Origin: Phymorhynchus buccinoides
Taxonomy: Eukaryota > Mollusca > Gastropoda > Neogastropoda > Raphitomidae
DNA length: 64,000 bases
Reading direction: 5' to 3'
Assembly: GCA_017654935.2 (NCBI GenBank)
Contig: CM065682.1
Location: 34,523,595-34,587,594 of the forward strand
Made by a program: the position numbers and the translations under genes. Position 1 is the first letter of the stretch. Each line of letters begins with the position of its first letter. A model generated the notes under the pieces. It saw only the letters and a program-made list of their open reading frames with translations, searched no databases and was not told the DNA's origin. This document shows positions 58,881 to 64,000 of the stretch, in pieces.

Positions 58881-60140
58881 AATTAAACTTGCAAAGCGCT
58901 CTCCCCTTTCCGTTGAGTAATAGCTTTCATAGGCTCCTTCAACGTATCAAATGCAGATACAGATGTTGTTTTAATTAAATTATTTATGGCTACCGGTAGT
59001 GTATAATAACTATAATTTGTTATGTATTGATCATTCTGCCTCTTTATATTAATTTTTATCATTTTCATTTGCATTCCTTTGTCCTAATCATTGTATTTCA
59101 ATATTGCTTAGTTGATTATTCTTTTTATGACTTTAAGTTAATTATCATTTTATATCATATTTGCATGTTTTTTATTGACATACTTGTCTTAATTAAACAG
59201 TACTGTGTGTGTGTGCGTGTGCATGTGCATGCAAGCGTGCATTTTGCATCTTTTTGGTTTGCATTATGTTAAAACTTTTATGCTCTTACCCTTAATTAAG
59301 AATGTCAGTAGGGGGTTGCATGCAATCACATGTGTGCGTGTGTCAGTTTATCTTTATGTGTATGTGTGTTAATGTGTGTGTTCTTTCGTGCGTATATGCA
59401 TGTACATGTTTGTGCCTGCATGCGCGCTTGCATGTATGTGTGTGTGATTTGACATGTGTGGAGGGGGGTGGGGGGGGGGGGGGGGGGGCATGCGTGCAGG
59501 TTAGCCCGCTTATAATTTTACTATTTCTATGAATAATTTAATGATTAAATTTCTGTGCAATTTGTTTATTCTTTTTTATTACCCTATTGTCTCTTGTTTA
59601 TTTATTTATTGATGCCTTCCCCTTGATTATTGATTGATTGATTTATAATTATATGCCTTGTGTCGGTGATGATTTGGATACATTTGTGGTGATAGGTGGA
59701 AGTGGATGGAATTGGGTGAGGGTGTGTGTGTTGGGGAGGGTGTGTGTAGCAATTCAGGTATTTACATGTACAGTTCATAAGTATGCAAGTGGTGCTCACA
59801 AACGATGCGGAAGCGTTCGTGTGCATATGGGTGCAGTTGTATGCGTGTTAGAGGGGGGGTGTAGTGTATATGAGAGAGAGAACAATAAACAATGAACAAT
59901 ATATTTAATATCTATAGGCCACTGTCCCTTAGAAAGGCCAAAGTCATACATAAACATGCATATACATAAAGTACAGGCACATTCGAACATTAATGGTACC
60001 ACAGACATCAATAAAAGTTTGAAGACACACAATGGGGCTTGATGTCCTAGAGCATTTTGACATTGTGCGTTATCATCAAACAGACCTGTCAAAATTTCCT
60101 TCTGTGGAACCATATAGGGGAGGGGCAAAGGAACAGGGGA
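58881..60140. other. Non-coding with GT/TGCA and poly-G microsatellites
   Basis: GT/GCAT-rich runs around 59203-59235, 59320-59455, a G run at about 59467-59488, and GT again near 59718-59748. No coding. Confidence 0.6.
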
Positions 60141-60149
60141 TGAACTGGA

Positions 60150-60560
60150 GTGGAACTTCTTCTTCTTCTTCTTTGTTCCCAGGCCATATGGCCATAATGG
60201 TTGCTAAGGTACGTATGTGTTCGGTTTTCAGTTTTCACTGGTCTCCCCGCTGTGTACAGCCAACACATATTTCTGAGGAGCTCACAGTAGAAAAATTATT
60301 TGGAATATTTTTTTGAAAAAATGCAGAAGAATGGGCCAATAAGTCAGAAAAAAGATGGTAGATGATAGAAACCAAAGGGAAAAGGCAGAGTCACAGAGAG
60401 TGGCAGATTAGGGGAAGTTTCAAGCACATAACTTCCAGAAGGTGGGGGAACTATTTTTACGAAAGACCCCCCCCCCCTGTATCCCCACGGGGAGAGACTT
60501 GTGGAGGGGGCAGGGTCATCCAGCTCCCCGTATAGAGGCATGAGGCATCCACCCACTGCC
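60150..60560 (-). repeat. Dispersed repeat family C, longest - copy
   Basis: Reverse complement of 42800-43190 over nearly its full length: ttcttcttctttgttcccag gccatatggccataatgg, ggttttcagttttcactggt ctcccc, and cacataacttccagaaggtg ggg before a C run. Confidence 0.85.
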
Positions 60561-61171
60561 CCAGGAGTGGAGCAATATATCCGAAGATCTCCAGCCAGTG
60601 AACAGACTATGACACGACAAACTGAGAGCAGCTGTGAACTGATCCCTCTGCAGCACTGTGACCCCCCCCCTGCATCGCTTGATGTAGGAACATCTAAATT
60701 CAGGCATGGCACAGTTTTTCAGTGAGTTCGCTGTATTCATGGAAAAGTGAATGTAAATAAAAACCACAAAGGTTGGAGGAGCGGTTTTAGTTTAGTTTAA
60801 CTTTAAGGAGATGCTTTCTACCCCTTTTTGTAACAGTTTTGCGGATTCAGTTTCAAGGGGATGTGCTCCCAGATCATCATAGAGGGCTTCCTAGCCCTTG
60901 AGACAATACCACCTGAGAGAAGAAAAAAAGCAACAAAAAGCAAAATAGTTTCAACTTTCATGGGAAAAGACTTTTCCTTCAGTAACATGCCTGAATTATA
61001 AGTTAATAACCTGTAAAGCACAGGGTGTATATAATTATGATTATAACATTGCCATCAAATGATCAAGATTTTGAAGAATGTGTATCTGTTTCAAGGCGAT
61101 GCTGTAGCACAGGTTGAGATTACAACCATTCAAGGACAGAACTGTCAGTGTGAGGGGCATTGACCAGCAGT

Positions 61172-61284
61172 ATGGAGGGTTTGTTCAAGCAGTTCACCAC
61201 CACGGTGGGGGGCATGATCAACATGGCACAGGCCACCATCTCCCCCTTCAAGGTGCAGCAGGTCGACTTTGAGTCTTTCAAAAC
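61172..61284 (+). CDS. PLA2G6: PLA2G6-like coding exon 1
   Basis: ATG at 61172 with in-frame TGA at 61151; donor gtaagg; 37 codons plus two bases. Confidence 0.85.
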
Positions 61285-63792
61285 GTAAGGGAACGTTCTG
61301 TTTTAAGGGCCTGCTACACGTCAACTAATATCGTACGACTGTACGATACGATTCGATCACATGGTCTCCAAGAACAAATTTGATTTGCTCTTCAAAACCA
61401 CGTGATCGAATCATATCTTACAGTCGTACGATATTAGTTGACGTGTAGCAGGCCCTTTAAGTTTAAAGACATCTTTAATGTACTACTACTATTACTGTGT
61501 AATTCAGATTCAGAGAGTTTTTAACAATAAAAAGCGTTCAGACTCAACAAGGGAAATGTTAACTGGATTAACTCATTCAAGTCGTTCCGGCCATATATGT
61601 CAACATTTTGTGGCATTAAAAAAACAACAACTGACATGTCATAAAATGTTCACTTAAACTTCAGTGATGAAAGGCCAAAGAGGGCGTAAAACATTATTTC
61701 TTCTTCCAGTGATGAAGTTTAGAGATTTATTTTGGGATATTGTTAGTGAAAAAAGCAAGGTCAGTTTTGAGACCTTTAAAATTAAGTGTATTACTGAACA
61801 TTGTCACATTCCCATGCAAAACAACTCTGTTCGACATTGCTGTACTTGTTTGATAATATTGTGAAAAAAACAAGCTCATCTATGAGACCTTCAAAACGTA
61901 TAAAAGGAACCTTTCGTTGCCACGAGCCTATGAAAAGCACCTCTGTTTGGTGTTACTGTAGTTGTTTGGCAATAGTTGTGTAGACAAAAAGCATGGTTGA
62001 CCATTGATGCACCAAGGAAGGAAAAGTGATTGGAGAAACTGTTTTGACACAGGAAAATCAATTGGACAAAATATCCTGGGTTTTGCAGAAATCCAACAGA
62101 ACTAAGTCTGTCAATATCGAAATTCGGCAAGACATTTGTCCTGACAGGGTGTAGCACAACAGGACATTTTCAGTTTTAATAGGACTATGTCCTATAACCT
62201 GAGCCTTGGGACACCACCGGTTGATGGTGATACAGTGGAACCTCCCTTATAAGACCTCCCATTATAAGACTCCCTCCCACATAAGACCTACTTCTCTGAG
62301 ACATTGCCCTTCTTTGTAAGTATTAAAAGTACCTCCCTTATAAGACCCCTCGCTTATAAGATCTCATTTTGGATGATTTTTTAAAGTCTTATAAGGGAGG
62401 TTCCACTGTGCTTTCAAAATATATTTTAGAGAAGTCTCTTTGCCTTCTGATGTTTCTGACATGTCTCTGTGCCGTGCGCACGTGTGTGTGTGTGTGTGTT
62501 TCCATTGATGTATCAGTAACTTTATTTATCTGTACACATATGTGTCAATACATCTGTCTGTCAGTGTGTCTGTGTGCCAAGTGGGGTCAAAGGATTATCA
62601 TTAAATTGAAATTGTGCGCTTCTCTATGCCTTCGTCTGTGCTGTTAATCATCAAGATAACTATTTTTTACAATTTTTAATTCCCAAAATGTTTCTTCAAT
62701 TATTCCTTAGCTCCCAGCTGGTCCAGCGGCAGGAGTGCATGTACCTGTACAAAAAACCTGGCTTGTGTGAGTGTCTGGTGGTCAATGCTGGACCAGCCAA
62801 AAAAACATACAGGTATTTTGTTAGAACTGCATTTGTTGTTTATGTGTGAGATGGATGGAGAGCTATGTGTGTGTGTGTGTATGTGTGTGTGTGTGTGTTT
62901 ATATGTCTTCTGTGTTTGTCTGCATGTATGTGTGTGTGTGTGGTAAAGGTCAAGATGTGCCCCCCCCCCTGCATTTCTTGGTTAATTCCATTTTCCCGTT
63001 TTTGCCTTTCTTACCAAACATAAAGCTGTATTTTATGAACCTTTTTAGCTAATAACCTTTTTGGAATACTAACCCTATCCCTAACCCTAGGCCATTATTT
63101 AATAGGACCCCCCCCCCCCCCCCCCCTATGTATTGCAGTACACGGCGCCATTTGTCACAGTCGTGGTTCATTGCGTTTTCCCGTCTTATGGGGGGGGGGG
63201 GGGGGGGGGGTAGGGTTAGTATTCCAAAAAGGTTATTAGCTAAAAAGGTTAATAAAATACAGCTTTATGTTTAGTAAGAAAGGCAAAAATGGAAAATTGC
63301 AATTAACCGAGAAATGCAGGGGGGATGGCACATCTTTACCTTTACCGTGTTTGTTTATATATCTTGTGTGTTTGCCTGCATGTGTGTGTGTATGTAGTTG
63401 TGAGTGCAGATTCTGAAAAAAATAGCAAGTACTTTGCAACCACAACAGGGTCCTGTGGGTTTCTTTCTATCATTGCTGAGATTACATTTATATCCCAGCT
63501 CATTCGATTACAGTGTGTGTACTATAATACATATTACTTTGGGTTTTTTAAGAATCTGGATGCGGGCATGTTTCAGCTTGTTCCGTCAGACGAACGAGAT
63601 GGAGGCCCGCCTGACATATGAGGTGCTGTGCAAGACCCTGGTGCTGATTGGCCAGTGTTGCCCGCAGCACCTCACCGAGGAGACGTTGCAGAGGCTCTGC
63701 GACTGTTGCCGTGAGCGACAGACCTGGAATGCTGTGCATGTGGTGGCCTACATCGGTCTGCACGTAGCTCTGGAGCATAAGGAACTGCAGGG
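61172..63792 (+). CDS. PLA2G6: Group VI Ca2+-independent phospholipase A2 (PLA2G6-like), first three coding exons
   Basis: Known family role: hydrolysis of glycerophospholipids (sn-2 ester) by a patatin-type Ser/Asp dyad, with ankyrin repeats, in membrane remodelling and mitochondrial phospholipid repair. Exons 61172-61284, 62711-62812 and 63577-63792 join in phase to about 143 residues; the gene runs off the right edge before ankyrin repeats and catalytic domain. Seen: MEGLFKQFTTTVGGMINMA, ISPFKVQQVDFESFKTSQLV, ECLVVNAGPAKKTYSLFRQT, QHLTEETLQRLCDCCRER and WNAVHVVAYIGLHVALEH. These align in order with the vertebrate PLA2G6 N-terminus (F.RLVNTF/PFRV near the start, RLFQ, TEVLQHL, W.VAHLAV.LG). 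The start is supported by an in-frame TGA at 61151, 21 bp upstream. Group VIB relatives lack this N-terminus as far as I recall. Inverted-repeat elements lie in introns 1 and 2. Confidence 0.85.
61303..61460. mobile_element. Hairpin MITE in PLA2G6-like intron 1
   Basis: Arms aagggcctgctacacgtcaa, ctaatatcgtacgactgtac and gtacgatattagttgacgtg, tagcaggccctt are inverted repeats of about 60 bp, bounded by TTAA/TTTAA. Begins 19 bp after the exon 1 donor. Confidence 0.9.
61568..61710 (+). repeat. TTAA element terminus and associated repeat
   Basis: ttaactcattcaagtcgttc followed by cggccatatatgtc matches 4470-4505; gaaaggccaaagagggcgta aaacattatttcttct at 61668-61703 matches 14822-14857. Both lie in PLA2G6-like intron 1. 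Confidence 0.6.
62231..62410 (-). mobile_element. TA-bounded MITE with acagtggaacctccc ends, copy 2
   Basis: Inverted ends acagtggaacctccc and gggaggttccactgt; interior (ttctctgagacattgccctt) is the reverse complement of copy 1 at 33205-33370. The right-hand TA has become TG. Confidence 0.88.
62711..62812 (+). CDS. PLA2G6: PLA2G6-like coding exon 2
   Basis: Acceptor attccttag, donor gtattt, 102 bp: SQLVQRQECMYLYKKPGL, CECLVVNAGPAKKTY. Confidence 0.85.
62942..63346. mobile_element. Terminal-inverted-repeat element family F, copy 2 (intron 2)
   Basis: Arms of about 135 bp: ggtaaaggtcaagatgtgcc, aaacataaagctgtatttta, ggaatactaaccctatcc and their complements tagggttagtattcc, taaaatacagctttatgttt, ggcacatctttacctttacc. 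C and G runs flank the central ggcgccatttgtcacagtcg segment. Same family as 8958-9373. Confidence 0.9.
63577..63792 (+). CDS. PLA2G6: PLA2G6-like coding exon 3
   Basis: Acceptor catgtttcag, donor gtgagg, 216 bp: LFRQTNEMEARLTYEVLCKT, LVLIGQCCPQHLTEETLQRL, CDCCRERQTWNAVHVVAYIG. Confidence 0.87.
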
Positions 63793-63943
63793 GTGAGGGG
63801 TGAATGAATGTGTGTGTTTGTGTAGTGTCTCTGTTTGAATGCGTTGTGAATGTTCAACGTGTGTGTGCGCGCTTCGATTTGATTTATATCAAGATTTAGT
63901 GCCATATAAATACTGTATGTTTATGTATGTGTGTGTGTGTGTG

Positions 63944-63945
<2 letters not shown>

Positions 63946-64000
<55 letters not shown>
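63946..64000. repeat. CT microsatellite at the window edge
   Basis: (TC)n running off the end of the window in PLA2G6-like intron 3. Confidence 0.97.

Overview
This window is eukaryotic nuclear DNA. It has AT-rich non-coding sequence, GC-richer exons split by spliceosomal introns, very dense microsatellites and a large load of short inverted-repeat mobile elements. The mix of TTAA-bounded and TA-bounded MITEs, tRNA-derived SINEs, CR1/L2-like LINEs and long GT/GA/C tracts suggests a mollusc, probably a marine gastropod. That is an inference; no species can be fixed from sequence alone. There is one 500-base run of N (6001-6500).

Three conserved protein genes can be reconstructed exon by exon. 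(1) Syntaxin-17 (STX17, + strand, seven coding exons, 16717-24295), the autophagosomal Qa-SNARE. (2) Isovaleryl-CoA dehydrogenase (IVD, - strand, twelve coding exons, 57146-41745, 420 aa), the mitochondrial leucine-catabolism flavoenzyme; its phases close exactly provided intron 6 is a GC-AG intron. (3) The first three coding exons of a group VI calcium-independent phospholipase A2 (PLA2G6-like, + strand, from 61172), which runs off the right edge. IVD and the phospholipase gene are divergent, with about 4 kb between their start codons. They share no obvious pathway with STX17 beyond membrane and mitochondrial biology, so I read the grouping as ordinary gene order. A possible terminal exon of an unidentified gene lies at 641-775.

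Between STX17 and IVD sits a CR1/L2-like non-LTR retrotransposon (25618-29682) whose 1141-codon endonuclease/reverse-transcriptase frame is uninterrupted. Truncated relatives lie at 7910-8013, 14320-14715, 48680-49215, 53930-54365, 56660-56755 and 57740-58435. A gag-like fragment at 4819-6000 is broken by a frameshift and by the N gap.

The most unusual material is in the repeats. Two families of piggyBac-like, TTAA-bounded MITEs occur several times. One copy is inserted inside another, and a paralogous empty site is present in the same window. A 53-bp satellite of 21 units (31812-32920) matches the interior of one of these MITEs and is flanked by the rest of that MITE, so the satellite appears to have arisen inside the transposon. 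A second small array (42089-42284) repeats only the MITE terminus, with TTAA in every unit and a stepwise loss of CT. A third array (17829-18806) repeats an STX17 exon-intron junction, giving a ladder of donor and acceptor sites inside the intron. Other elements include an iteron-armed inverted element (33512-34137), several long hairpins in introns of IVD and PLA2G6, and a 443-bp insertion flanked by a perfect 17-bp direct repeat.

The remaining long stretches (1-640, 776-1870, 2231-4470, 8014-8957, 9374-10340, 35100-37190, 58740-60140) hold no coding sequence that I can support.
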